Below are positions 8,836 through 16,214 of a stretch of DNA of 26,882 bases, piece after piece (position 1 is the stretch's first letter; each line of letters starts with the position of its first letter). The DNA comes from Savagea sp. (GTDB taxonomy: Bacteria; Bacillota; Bacilli; Bacillales_A; Planococcaceae), in NCBI GenBank assembly GCA_030146155.1, contig JASLCF010000133.1, positions 1-26,882 of the forward strand, in the 5' to 3' direction. Made by a program: the position numbers and the translations under genes. The notes beneath the pieces were generated by a model that ran no database searches, was not told the origin of the DNA, and was given only the letters and a program-made list of their open reading frames with translations.

Positions 8836-9471
8836 TTATTCTTCTGTTTCACCAATTACTTCTGGTTCAGCAGAAGCTTCTTCTGTACCTTCATCTAATG
8901 CTTCTAATTCTTCTTCACTACGTGGAGCAGATACGATGACAAGTGTATCTTCATCGTCATTTAAAATTTCAAATGTTGCTTTACCACGGATATCTGAAAC
9001 AGAAATTGAATCACCGATGTCTAATGTCGAGATATCGATATCAAATGTTTCTGGAATATCTGTTGGTTTAGCAGTGATTGTAATTTCACGTACAGGCTGT
9101 TCTACTGTACCGCCAGCCTTTTCACCTACTGATTCACCAACTAAGTTGATTAATACTTCTACTTCTAACTCTTCTTTTAAGTTAATAGACATAAAGTCAG
9201 CATGTTCAATGTGACCTTTTAGTGGCTCTTGTTGGTAATCGTGTAATACTACGTTATACGATTTCCCATCTACTGCCAATTGAATTACACCGTTACGTCC
9301 TACTTCACGTACCGCATTTAATAAGTCACGCTCTTTTACTGCGATTGAAATATTTTCTGCTTCATAACCGTAAAGTACTGAAGGAACAAATCCTCCTGCA
9401 CGTAAATCAGTTAACTCAGATTGTTGTTTTGATGCTCTCACTTTTGCTTCAATTGTAATTGTCATTTTCAT
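8836..9471 (-). CDS. rplY: 50S ribosomal protein L25, long Ctc form
   Basis: This 211-residue L25/TL5/Ctc protein has an N-terminal 5S-rRNA-binding beta-barrel (about 1-95) and the CTC C-terminal domain (about 100-185). The acidic tail carries runs such as SEEELEALDEG and ends GETEE. E. coli L25 has only the first domain; the long form is usual in Bacillales. The start chosen gives MKMTITIEAKVRASK with AAAGGTG six bases upstream; a 19-codon in-frame extension (to 9528) is hydrophobic and non-conserved. In B. subtilis ctc is a SigB stress gene; here the upstream site looks like an extended -10 SigA promoter instead. Confidence 0.94.
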   Translation of the reverse strand: MKMTITIEAKVRASKQQSELTDLRAGGFVPSVLYGYEAENISIAVKERDLLNAVREVGRNGVIQLAVDGKSYNVVLHDYQQEPLKGHIEHADFMSINLKEELEVEVLINLVGESVGEKAGGTVEQPVREITITAKPTDIPETFDIDISTLDIGDSISVSDIRGKATFEILNDDEDTLVIVSAPRSEEELEALDEGTEEASAEPEVIGETEE

Positions 9472-9504
9472 TAAACACCTTTCCATATAAATGATTATTA
9501 ATCT

Positions 9505-9513
9505 ATTATACCA
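9505..9513 (-). promoter_or_regulatory. Extended -10 promoter for ctc
   Basis: Minus strand TGGTATAAT (9513-9505) is a TGn extended -10 with a perfect hexamer. No good -35 is visible, and there is no clear SigB pair (GTTTAA with GGGTAT). Confidence 0.55.
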
Positions 9514-9551
9514 TGTAAAGGAAATCAAATGCTAATCTAATGAATTTTTTA

Positions 9552-10511
9552 TTAATCAAATAATGTGCTGACCGATTTATCTTCAAATACGCGGATAATT
9601 GCATTCCCTAATAGTTCAGCAATTGAAAGTTGAGTGATTTTATCTGATTGGCGATCTTCCGGTAATTCAATTGAGTTTGTAATTACCAATTCTTTAATTT
9701 GAGATTGATTGATACGATCGATTGCTGGACCTGACAGTACAGGGTGGGTACAACATGCATAAACCGCTTTTGCACCACTCTCAACAAGAGCATCTGCTGC
9801 AATTGTAATCGTTCCTGCTGTATCAATAATGTCATCAATTAAAATAGCCGTTTTGCCTTTTACTTCACCTACGATATTCATCACTTCAGCCACGTTTGGC
9901 TTTGGTCGACGTTTATCAATAATAGCAATCGGTGCTTTCATACGATCTGCCATCTTTCTAGCTCGAGTCACTCCACCATGATCTGGCGATACGATAACTA
10001 AGTCCTCACCACGTAGCCCTTGTTCTTTAAAATACTGCGTTAAAATAGGCTCTGCTACTAGGTGATCAATCGGAATATCAAAGAATCCTTGGATTTGTGA
10101 AGCATGCAAATCAACAGCAATCACACGATGTACGCCTGCAGTTTCAAGTAAGTTTGCAACTAATTTAGCAGTAATAGGTTCTCTTGAACGTGCTTTACGA
10201 TCTTGTCTCGCATAACCGTAATAAGGCATTACTACGTTGATTTTACGAGCAGACGCACGCATTAACGCGTCAACCATAATCAAAATTTCCATTAAGTTAT
10301 CATTGACTGGATTTGAAGTGGATTGCACGATAAATACATCTGCACCACGTACGCTCTCTTCAATGTTAATTTGCACTTCGCCATCACTAAACGTATTTAC
10401 CGAGCACTTTCCTAATTCACAACCGATATGGTCTGCTACTTCTTGAGCAAGTGCCTTATTTGAGTTTAAAGAAAAAACTTTCAATTTTTTATTAGGATAA
10501 TGGTTAGCCAT
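9552..10511 (-). CDS. prs: Ribose-phosphate pyrophosphokinase (PRPP synthetase)
   Basis: This 319-residue class I PRPP synthetase makes PRPP from ribose 5-phosphate and ATP for purines, pyrimidines, His, Trp and NAD. Motifs are FSLNSN near the N-terminus, FSDGEVQINIEESVRG, YARQDRK, the catalytic DLHASQIQGFF region, and the ribose-5-phosphate loop ILIDDIIDTAGT. Two ATGs are adjacent; the second (10511) is preferred because it lies six bases from AGGGGG and gives MANHY, matching B. subtilis MSNQY. It follows glmU after about a dozen bases, the classic glmU-prs pair. No terminator is visible before ctc. Confidence 0.97.
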   Translation of the reverse strand: MANHYPNKKLKVFSLNSNKALAQEVADHIGCELGKCSVNTFSDGEVQINIEESVRGADVFIVQSTSNPVNDNLMEILIMVDALMRASARKINVVMPYYGYARQDRKARSREPITAKLVANLLETAGVHRVIAVDLHASQIQGFFDIPIDHLVAEPILTQYFKEQGLRGEDLVIVSPDHGGVTRARKMADRMKAPIAIIDKRRPKPNVAEVMNIVGEVKGKTAILIDDIIDTAGTITIAADALVESGAKAVYACCTHPVLSGPAIDRINQSQIKELVITNSIELPEDRQSDKITQLSIAELLGNAIIRVFEDKSVSTLFD

Positions 10512-10525
10512 CATGGTCCCCCTGT

Positions 10526-11896
10526 TTATTTTAGATTTAGTTTGTCAACATATCCTTCTTTATTTTCCTGTCTTGCACGTCCAATTGCAAGTGAACGTTT
10601 TGGAACATTTTGAGTAACTGTTGTTCCTGCAGCGACAAATGACTCATCTTCAATTGTAACGGGTGCTACTAGATTCGAGTTACAACCGATAAACACATCA
10701 TTGCCAATCGTTGTCTGATGCTTATTTTTCCCATCATAGTTCACTGTGATGGAACCACAACCTACATTCACATTGGTTCCAAGTGTTGCATCTCCAATGT
10801 AGGAAAGATGTGAGAGTTTCGTTTGATCACCGATTGTAGATTTTTTAACCTCTACAAAATTACCAATCTTTACTTCATTGCCAATCGCAGAATCTGGTCT
10901 TATATGTGCAAATGGCCCTACTGTCGTTTGATTGCCAATTTGACTGTGCTCAATATAAGACGAATGAATGGTCGTCGCAGTTCCAACTGTACTATTTACA
11001 AGATGAGTTTGCGGCCCAATGACACATTCTTCACCAATTACTGTCGCACCTTCAATAATCGTTCCAGGTAACAATAGCGTATCACGTCCAATCACAGCAT
11101 CTGCACTAATCACTGTCTGCTCTGGACTAATAATTGTCACACCCTCACGCATATGTTTCTCTGCAATACGCTTACGCATGAGTTGCTCTGCCTGTGCAAG
11201 TGCCACTCTATCATTGACGCCTAGCGTTTCGTCAAAGTCAGGGGTTGTGTAAGCTGATACAACCTCACCTTGTTCTTGTAGGATGCGTATCACATCTGGT
11301 AAGTAATATTCACCTTGCGCATTATCATTATCAACTTTGTGTAATGTTTCAAATAATGCACGGTTATCGAAACAATAAGTTCCTGTATTAATCTCTTGAA
11401 TACGTTGCTGTTCTGGCGTTGCATCTTTTTGCTCTACATTTCCTTTGACTTGGCCATTTTCATCACGAATAATACGACCATACCCTGTCGGATTATCTGC
11501 TATTGCTGTTAGAATTGTCGCCTTTGCTCCAACAGCCTGATGTTGATCAATCAAAGCTTGCATCGTCTCCGTACGAATAAGGGGTGTGTCTCCGCAAACT
11601 ACAAGAGTAATACCCTCTAAGTCGCCTAGAATTTGCTCAGCTTGTTGAACTGCATGTGCAGTCCCTAATTGTTCTTCTTGTAATGCATATTCACTTTTAT
11701 GACCTAATGTTGCTTCTACAGTCTCTGCACCAAAGCCAACTATAGAGACAATTTTCTCTGCTCCAAGTTGAGAGACATGATCGACAACGTGTTCTACCAT
11801 AGGTTTTCCACAAACGGGATGTAGTACTTTGTACAACTTTGATTTCATACGTGTACCTTGCCCCGCAGCAAGAACAACCGCATAAACATTCGGCAT
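10526..11896 (-). CDS. glmU: Bifunctional GlmU: GlcN-1-P acetyltransferase / GlcNAc-1-P uridylyltransferase
   Basis: This 456-residue enzyme makes UDP-GlcNAc for peptidoglycan and teichoic acid. The N-terminal pyrophosphorylase domain (1-~230) begins with LAAGQGTRMKSKLYKVLH. The C-terminal left-handed beta-helix (about 250-440) shows hexapeptide repeats and the acetyltransferase segment with catalytic His (KLSHLSYIGDA) and NVGCGSITVNYDGKNK. GGAGG is seven bases before the ATG. It has its own strong promoter (11930-11958) behind the ridA terminator. spoVG, which precedes glmU in Bacillus, Listeria and Staphylococcus, is absent from the 138-base gap. Confidence 0.97.
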   Translation of the reverse strand: MPNVYAVVLAAGQGTRMKSKLYKVLHPVCGKPMVEHVVDHVSQLGAEKIVSIVGFGAETVEATLGHKSEYALQEEQLGTAHAVQQAEQILGDLEGITLVVCGDTPLIRTETMQALIDQHQAVGAKATILTAIADNPTGYGRIIRDENGQVKGNVEQKDATPEQQRIQEINTGTYCFDNRALFETLHKVDNDNAQGEYYLPDVIRILQEQGEVVSAYTTPDFDETLGVNDRVALAQAEQLMRKRIAEKHMREGVTIISPEQTVISADAVIGRDTLLLPGTIIEGATVIGEECVIGPQTHLVNSTVGTATTIHSSYIEHSQIGNQTTVGPFAHIRPDSAIGNEVKIGNFVEVKKSTIGDQTKLSHLSYIGDATLGTNVNVGCGSITVNYDGKNKHQTTIGNDVFIGCNSNLVAPVTIEDESFVAAGTTVTQNVPKRSLAIGRARQENKEGYVDKLNLK

Positions 11897-11929
11897 TTGT
11901 AAGCCTCCATCCTTCTTTTTTCATTAATG

Positions 11930-11958
11930 ACTATAGCGAATTTGACGCTCTTTTTCAA
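11930..11958 (-). promoter_or_regulatory. SigA promoter for glmU-prs
   Basis: On the minus strand, TTGAAA (11958-11953), a 17-base spacer and TATAGT (11935-11930), directly downstream of the ridA terminator. Confidence 0.8.
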
Positions 11959-11998
11959 CTATTTCTTATTTGTTCTTTATACCCTGAGTATCTCATGG

Positions 11999-12027
11999 AA
12001 AAACCCGCTTTCACAAAAAAGCGGGTT
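11999..12027 (-). terminator. Terminator after purR-ridA
   Basis: Minus strand AACCCGCTTT (12027-12018) pairs with AAAGCGGGTT (12011-12002), with a six-base loop and a short T run. Confidence 0.85.
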
Positions 12028-12034
12028 CAGTTAT

Positions 12035-12406
12035 TTATTTTTTAGCAATGACTTCAATTTCAACTTTCACATCTTTTGGTAGACGCGCGACTTCAAAAGC
12101 TGAACGCGCTGGTTTGTGTGAACCAAAACGTTCTTCATATACGCCATTCATTTGAACGAATTCATTCATATCATCTAAGTACACAGTCGCTTTTACTACA
12201 CGGTCAAGTGACGTTCCAGCTGCTTCTAGTACCGCTTTTAAATTATCAAACACTAAGTGTGTCTGTTCTTCAATTGTTCCACCTAGAAATTCTCCTGCAG
12301 CTGTTAATGGAATTTGTCCTGACGTAAATACGAATTCCCCTGCATCAATTGCTTGTGAATAAGGTCCGATTGCTTGTGGTGCTTCATTTGTTTGAACTAC
12401 TTTCAT
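12035..12406 (-). CDS. ridA: RidA family enamine/imine deaminase (YabJ)
   Basis: This 123-residue YjgF/YER057c/UK114 protein hydrolyses reactive 2-aminoacrylate-type enamines formed by PLP enzymes. Family landmarks are AIGPYSQAI at the N-terminus, VFTSGQIPL, and the signature region PARSAFEVARLPKDVKVEIE, whose conserved Arg binds the substrate carboxylate. The start overlaps the purR stop as ATGA, and its ribosome-binding site AAGGAGG lies within the last purR codons, so translation is coupled. The purR-ridA pair is conserved in Bacillales. Confidence 0.95.
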   Translation of the reverse strand: MKVVQTNEAPQAIGPYSQAIDAGEFVFTSGQIPLTAAGEFLGGTIEEQTHLVFDNLKAVLEAAGTSLDRVVKATVYLDDMNEFVQMNGVYEERFGSHKPARSAFEVARLPKDVKVEIEVIAKK

Positions 12407-13236
12407 TGTAATTCCTCCTTTGGGATTTTAAAGTTACCTCTTTCGAGAGTAATTGTATGTTGTATTTCATCTACATCCGTTAACTTCACTAAAGAAACAT
12501 ACTCATCTTTTAACAACTTATCATCATTCTCAGCTTCTAGTAAGACAGCAATTCCTGCGAGTTCACATTCAAATTCTGCTAACAAATTTTTCATGCCCAC
12601 CAATGTACCGCCGGCTTTCATGAAATCATCTGTTAATAAAATACGTTGCCCTGTCTTCATACTTCTTTTAGATAACGTCATCGTCTGAATACGTTTTGTT
12701 GATCCTGAAACATAATTAATACTTACAGTCGAACCTTCCGTTACCTTACTATCTCTTCTGACGATTACGATAGGTACATCTAGATGACGAGCAATAGACT
12801 GTGCAATAGGGATTCCTTTTGTAGCAATCGTCATTACCGCATCAATTGACGAATCAGCAAAAATGGATGCGAATACTTTTCCAATTTGATCTACTAATTT
12901 AGGGTTACTAATCAAATCTGTTACATAGAGGTATCCTCCCGGTAATAATCGGTCAGATTCACTTAATTTTGTCATTAAATCATTGAATAACTTTTCGCCC
13001 TCTTCTGCTGTTACTTTCGGTCGATAAAATACACCACCCGAAGCCCCTGGTAAAGTCGTAACTGTTCCATATCCCATCGTTTCAAATGTTTCCTTTAAGA
13101 TGGAAAGGTCTTCACTAATCGATGATTTAGCAGAGCCGTACTTTTCCGAAAAGAAACTCAACGTGATAATCATGTGCGGATGTTCTAAGAGATGACGAGT
13201 CATATCAACAAGCCGCTCACTTCTTTTCCATTTCAA
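12403..13236 (-). CDS. purR: Purine operon repressor PurR
   Basis: This 277-residue Bacillus-type PurR represses purine synthesis and transport genes and is relieved by PRPP. It has an N-terminal winged helix (about 1-72, with SEKYGSAKSSISEDL) and a phosphoribosyltransferase-like effector domain with the PRPP loop LLTDDFMKAGGT. The start is a TTG at 13236: AAAGGAGG lies eight bases upstream, and the protein then reads MKWKRSERLVD, matching the B. subtilis start MKFRRSGRLVD. The ATG at 13260 overlaps the promoter-side repeat and adds non-conserved residues. The 66-base gap to ispE has a possible promoter and a CGAATAAA direct repeat but no terminator. Confidence 0.95.
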   Translation of the reverse strand: MKWKRSERLVDMTRHLLEHPHMIITLSFFSEKYGSAKSSISEDLSILKETFETMGYGTVTTLPGASGGVFYRPKVTAEEGEKLFNDLMTKLSESDRLLPGGYLYVTDLISNPKLVDQIGKVFASIFADSSIDAVMTIATKGIPIAQSIARHLDVPIVIVRRDSKVTEGSTVSINYVSGSTKRIQTMTLSKRSMKTGQRILLTDDFMKAGGTLVGMKNLLAEFECELAGIAVLLEAENDDKLLKDEYVSLVKLTDVDEIQHTITLERGNFKIPKEELQ

Positions 13237-13249
13237 ATGACAAACCTCC

Positions 13250-13267
13250 TTTATTCGCATTTATTCG
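13250..13267 (-). repeat. Direct repeat CGAATAAA x2 in the purR leader
   Basis: The plus strand has TTTATTCG at 13250-13257 and again at 13260-13267, ten bases apart, between the putative promoter and the ribosome-binding site. The CGAA core recalls PurBox half-sites, but orientation and spacing are unlike the B. subtilis operator. Confidence 0.5.
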
Positions 13268-13268
13268 T

Positions 13269-13298
13269 ACAGTAACATAATAAAGCCATCTTTCGCAA
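13269..13298 (-). promoter_or_regulatory. Possible promoter for purR-ridA
   Basis: On the minus strand, TTGCGA (13298-13293), an 18-base spacer and TACTGT (13274-13269), with a TGT extension before the -10. The -10 is weak. Confidence 0.35.
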
Positions 13299-13302
13299 CC
13301 TA

Positions 13303-14154
13303 TTAATGACTACCCATTCTTACACAGTAGACCTCTGGGCAAAAACCTCTCAGACTATTGTAAATTCTAATTGCTTTTTTTTCATTTTTTAATAGGGTAA
13401 ATACAGTAGGACCACTCCCACTCATTAAAGTAGCAGCAGAACCGAACTGAATGACCTTCTCTTTCAATCGCTTTACTTCTGGATATAACTCAAAAGTAGA
13501 GGCTTCTAGTGCATTCCCTAAAGATGAGAAGATGATGTCCAGATTTTCTTGTTGAATTCCTTCCAACATTTGAGCAGTAGGCGGATGGACGAGACGATTG
13601 AGTTTCACATGCTTATATACCGTAGCAGTTGAAACTGGCAAGTGAGGTTTTGCTAATACCACCCAACAATTAGGTGGATTAGGTATCTCTTGAATTATTT
13701 CGCCTCGACCAGTCGCTAAAGCTGTTCCACCATATACACAAAATGGAATGTCTGATCCTAACGAAGCTCCTAGTTGAGCTAATTCTTCTAAGGATAGCCC
13801 TAAATGAAATAGGCGATTTAATCCTCGAAGGGTTGCTGCCGCATCTGCACTACCACCGGCCAATCCAGCAGCGACAGGTATTTTTTTCTCAATACTAATT
13901 TTAACCCCGTCTGTGATTCCAAATTTTTGACGAAGTAGAGCTGCTGCCTGATAGGCTAAATTTTTAGAGTCTGTCGGAACGATTTGACTAGAAGTTTCGA
14001 TGACAATTTTATTTACTGGAAGTTTTGTGAAAGCAAGTCGATCTGCTAAGTCAATCGTTGTCATCACCATTTCAACTTCATGAAAACCATCAGCACGCTT
14101 CCCTAAAATATCGAGCGACAAATTGATTTTAGCTGGTGCCTTTTCGTATAACAT
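13303..14154 (-). CDS. ispE: 4-diphosphocytidyl-2-C-methyl-D-erythritol kinase IspE
   Basis: This 283-residue GHMP kinase carries out the ATP-dependent step of the MEP isoprenoid pathway. Visible features are the N-terminal APAKINLSLDI with the conserved Lys and Asn, RADGFHEVEMVM, the glycine-rich ATP loop PVAAGLAGGSADAAATL (about residues 91-107) and a C-terminal GSGPTVF. GGAGG is seven bases from the ATG. In Bacillus sspF (a small acid-soluble spore protein) sits between veg and ispE; here this 163-base gap holds the veg terminator and a candidate promoter only. Confidence 0.96.
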   Translation of the reverse strand: MLYEKAPAKINLSLDILGKRADGFHEVEMVMTTIDLADRLAFTKLPVNKIVIETSSQIVPTDSKNLAYQAAALLRQKFGITDGVKISIEKKIPVAAGLAGGSADAAATLRGLNRLFHLGLSLEELAQLGASLGSDIPFCVYGGTALATGRGEIIQEIPNPPNCWVVLAKPHLPVSTATVYKHVKLNRLVHPPTAQMLEGIQQENLDIIFSSLGNALEASTFELYPEVKRLKEKVIQFGSAATLMSGSGPTVFTLLKNEKKAIRIYNSLRGFCPEVYCVRMGSH

Positions 14155-14178
14155 AATGTTCCTCCATCAAAGTTTATA

Positions 14179-14208
14179 AGTATATCTATTTTAACATATC
14201 TCTTTGAA
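14179..14208 (-). promoter_or_regulatory. Candidate promoter region for ispE
   Basis: The minus strand carries TTCAAA (14208-14203), 18 bases, then TATACT (14184-14179). An alternative extended -10, TGTTAAAAT (14196-14188), overlaps it. Either could serve ispE. Confidence 0.4.
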
Positions 14209-14267
14209 TGAAATGAAAAACTATGCTTTTTTCTAAAAATTTGCTGTCATTCTTCTCTTAAGAGAGC

Positions 14268-14315
14268 AAAACATAAGCCTAGTTATTCTCGAAAGAATAA
14301 CTAGGCTTATGTTTT
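14268..14315 (-). terminator. Very strong terminator after veg (22-pair stem, TTCG loop)
   Basis: Positions 14268-14289 and 14294-14315 form a perfect 22-base inverted repeat with a four-base loop, TTCG on the transcribed strand. The stem ends in TTTT. The stem starts three bases after the veg stop codon. Confidence 0.85.
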
Positions 14316-14317
14316 AC

Positions 14318-14587
14318 TCATTTATTCACTAAAAATGCTTCGCGATCTCCATCTTCTAAAATGGTAATCTCTACTGCCTCTGTTAAAATATCTGCATAGC
14401 TATAAGACACTCGTTCAAACGAATGTTCTTCTTGGTCGAGCTCCACTACAAATACTGCACGATAAGTCTCACTTAATGTTCCACTTCGTTCGATCGTTTT
14501 TTTACGACCTCCATTTGCTTTTAAGTGCAAACGTTTCCCTAGGTGGGCATCTAGTAATTTTTTAATGTCTGCTAATGTTTTTGGCAT
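14318..14587 (-). CDS. veg: Veg protein
   Basis: This 89-residue protein contains the Veg signature KANGGRKKTIERSGTLSETY and then SFERVSYSYADILTEAVE. In B. subtilis Veg is abundant during growth and stimulates biofilm matrix genes; its biochemical activity is unclear. The ATG at 14587 gives MPKTLADIKKLLD, matching the B. subtilis start, with GAGGTG about nine bases upstream; the longer frame to 14641 would run through the promoter. Two near-consensus promoters precede it and a very stable terminator follows, so it is a short, probably highly expressed single-gene transcript. The adjacent spore genes yabG and sspF are absent. Confidence 0.94.
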   Translation of the reverse strand: MPKTLADIKKLLDAHLGKRLHLKANGGRKKTIERSGTLSETYRAVFVVELDQEEHSFERVSYSYADILTEAVEITILEDGDREAFLVNK

Positions 14588-14612
14588 ATTGCTCACACCT
14601 CGCTTAGTAAAC

Positions 14613-14641
14613 ATCTTAACACTTTTTACGTTTTTTGTCAA
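14613..14641 (-). promoter_or_regulatory. veg promoter P1 (proximal)
   Basis: On the minus strand, TTGACA (14641-14636), a 17-base spacer and TAAGAT (14618-14613). The predicted 5' UTR is only about 20 bases. Confidence 0.85.
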
Positions 14642-14652
14642 TAAAATTAAAC

Positions 14653-14681
14653 ATTTTAACAGTTCTACATAGTCGTGTCAA
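14653..14681 (-). promoter_or_regulatory. veg promoter P2 (distal)
   Basis: On the minus strand, TTGACA (14681-14676), a 17-base spacer and TAAAAT (14658-14653), exactly 40 bases upstream of P1. It begins eight bases after the rsmA stop codon. Confidence 0.8.
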
Positions 14682-14688
14682 CTGATTT

Positions 14689-15573
14689 TTACTTTGTGAC
14701 AAAATCGTCAAATAATGCATTAGATAATAAAGCAAATTCTTTAATAGTGAGTGTCTCGCCTCTTCTTTTTGGATCAATACTAGCCATCGCACAAGCTTGT
14801 TCAATTAGAGATTTCTTTTCTTTTCCATCAGGTAAAGAGGCTTGTAAATTATTCAATAAAGTCTTTCTACGTTGCACAAAAGAACCTTTGACTACTTTGA
14901 AAAAGAATTCTTCATCTCTTACCTGCGCTTCTTTTTCTTCTTTTCGATTGAGCACAATTACGGCTGATTCAACATTAGGTTGTGGAATAAATACAGTTTT
15001 AGGCACAATCATCGCCACGTGTGCTTCCATGTAGTATTGAATGGCTACTGTTAGAGATCCGTAAGCTTTCGTACCTGGAACAGCACTAATTCGGTCGCCT
15101 ACCTCTTTTTGCATCATGATGACAATTCGGTCAATCGGGAGTTGAGACATCAGTAAATGCATGATAATTGGCGTTGTCACATAATAAGGCAAGTTAGCCA
15201 CTACGACCACTCGATCGCAATCAGCAAATCTTGTAGCTATTACTTCTTCTACATTTGCTTTTAAAACATCCTCATTGATAATCTCAACATTTTCATAAGC
15301 AGATAACGTATCGTCGAGTACTGGTATTAACCTTTGATCGATTTCAAATGCAACGACTTTCTTTGCTCTTTTCGCTAATTGTTCTGTTAATGCACCAATA
15401 CCTGGCCCAATTTCTATTACTCCTGTACGATGATCCAATTCTCCTTCGTCAACAATATTATTTAAGACATTTAAATCTATTAAAAAATTCTGGCCTAAAC
15501 TCTTTTTAAATTTAAAGCCATATTGATCAATAATTTCTTTCGTTCTGGCAATCGTTGCAATTTCTTTAGTCAT
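14689..15573 (-). CDS. rsmA: 16S rRNA dimethyladenosine transferase RsmA (KsgA)
   Basis: This 294-residue enzyme dimethylates A1518 and A1519 of 16S rRNA in helix 45, a late 30S assembly step. The Rossmann methyltransferase motifs are KKSLGQNFL (23-31), the SAM-binding EIGPGIGALTEQL (54-66), acidic FEID (76-79), and catalytic NLPYYV (127-132). A helical C-terminal domain follows, with FVQRRKTLLNNL. The start at 15573 gives MTKEIATIARTKEI, matching B. subtilis; the ATG four codons earlier lies inside the ribosome-binding site AAAGGATG. It overlaps the rnmV stop by eight bases, the usual rnmV-rsmA coupling. Confidence 0.96.
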   Translation of the reverse strand: MTKEIATIARTKEIIDQYGFKFKKSLGQNFLIDLNVLNNIVDEGELDHRTGVIEIGPGIGALTEQLAKRAKKVVAFEIDQRLIPVLDDTLSAYENVEIINEDVLKANVEEVIATRFADCDRVVVVANLPYYVTTPIIMHLLMSQLPIDRIVIMMQKEVGDRISAVPGTKAYGSLTVAIQYYMEAHVAMIVPKTVFIPQPNVESAVIVLNRKEEKEAQVRDEEFFFKVVKGSFVQRRKTLLNNLQASLPDGKEKKSLIEQACAMASIDPKRRGETLTIKEFALLSNALFDDFVTK

Positions 15574-16126
15574 TTTTTTCTTCATCCTTTATTTGTTGTA
15601 ACGTCTTGATTAATTGTTCTTCTGTGATTTGAAACATATTTAGTCTTTTTAATAATGTTTTCCCATTCGTTTGCCCTATCTTTAAACGTTTCCCAATCTC
15701 GTGTCGGATTTGCCTAGATTCTGGCATACCAATCAAACCTAACTGAATGAGCAATCCTTTTGCAATAGAGGCTTCTTCTCCTACAGGTATCGAATAAACT
15801 GCTTGTAGTGCTTGTTGGATAGCTTCTGGAGACGCATGTTCAATGCCTAAACTCCCTTTGTGCTTAGGCATCGATTCTTCCTTTGTTAAAAAAGCATGTT
15901 GAACTGTGGGAATACGTTCTTCAATAATCGAGCGAATCCTTCTCCCCGGATAATCTGGATCAGTGAATACAATCACACCTCTCAATGCGTGTGCATATTC
16001 AATCAACTCTAATGTCTCTTGATTAATAGCTGAACCATTTGTTTCAATTGTATCTGCCTCAACTGCACGATGGACAGCTATTGTATCAGACTTTCCTTCT
16101 ACGACAATGACTTCTTTTATTTTCAT
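15566..16126 (-). CDS. rnmV: Ribonuclease M5 (5S rRNA maturation)
   Basis: This 186-residue protein has an N-terminal TOPRIM domain (about 4-90). VVEGKSDT carries the catalytic Glu, and the Asp motif is FTDPDYPGRRIR. RNase M5 makes the final cuts in 5S rRNA precursor bound to L18. AAGGAAG stands before the ATG. The terminator after yabE lies 48 bases upstream and I see no convincing promoter in the space between, so expression may depend on readthrough from yabE. Confidence 0.95.
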   Translation of the reverse strand: MKIKEVIVVEGKSDTIAVHRAVEADTIETNGSAINQETLELIEYAHALRGVIVFTDPDYPGRRIRSIIEERIPTVQHAFLTKEESMPKHKGSLGIEHASPEAIQQALQAVYSIPVGEEASIAKGLLIQLGLIGMPESRQIRHEIGKRLKIGQTNGKTLLKRLNMFQITEEQLIKTLQQIKDEEKND

Positions 16127-16174
16127 ATCTTTCTTCCTTCATCTCAGTCTCTTTACTTTCTCTCATTGTACATG

Positions 16175-16209
16175 AAAAAAGGTCATTACGCACTCAGCGT
16201 AACGACCTT
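16175..16209 (-). terminator. Terminator between yabE and rnmV
   Basis: Minus-strand AAGGTCGTTACGC (16209-16197) pairs with GCGTAATGACCTT (16191-16179), thirteen pairs with one G-T, a five-base loop and then T. The hairpin starts about six bases after the yabE stop. Confidence 0.85.
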
Positions 16210-16214
16210 ATCAT

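Noticed and set aside
9472..9528. Hydrophobic N-terminal extension of Ctc (possible signal peptide)
   Set aside because: L25 is cytoplasmic, and the ribosome-binding site and conserved start support 9471; the extension overlaps the promoter -10.
10823..11252. Plus-strand open frames opposite glmU
   Set aside because: They are antisense to conserved hexapeptide repeats of GlmU and match no family.
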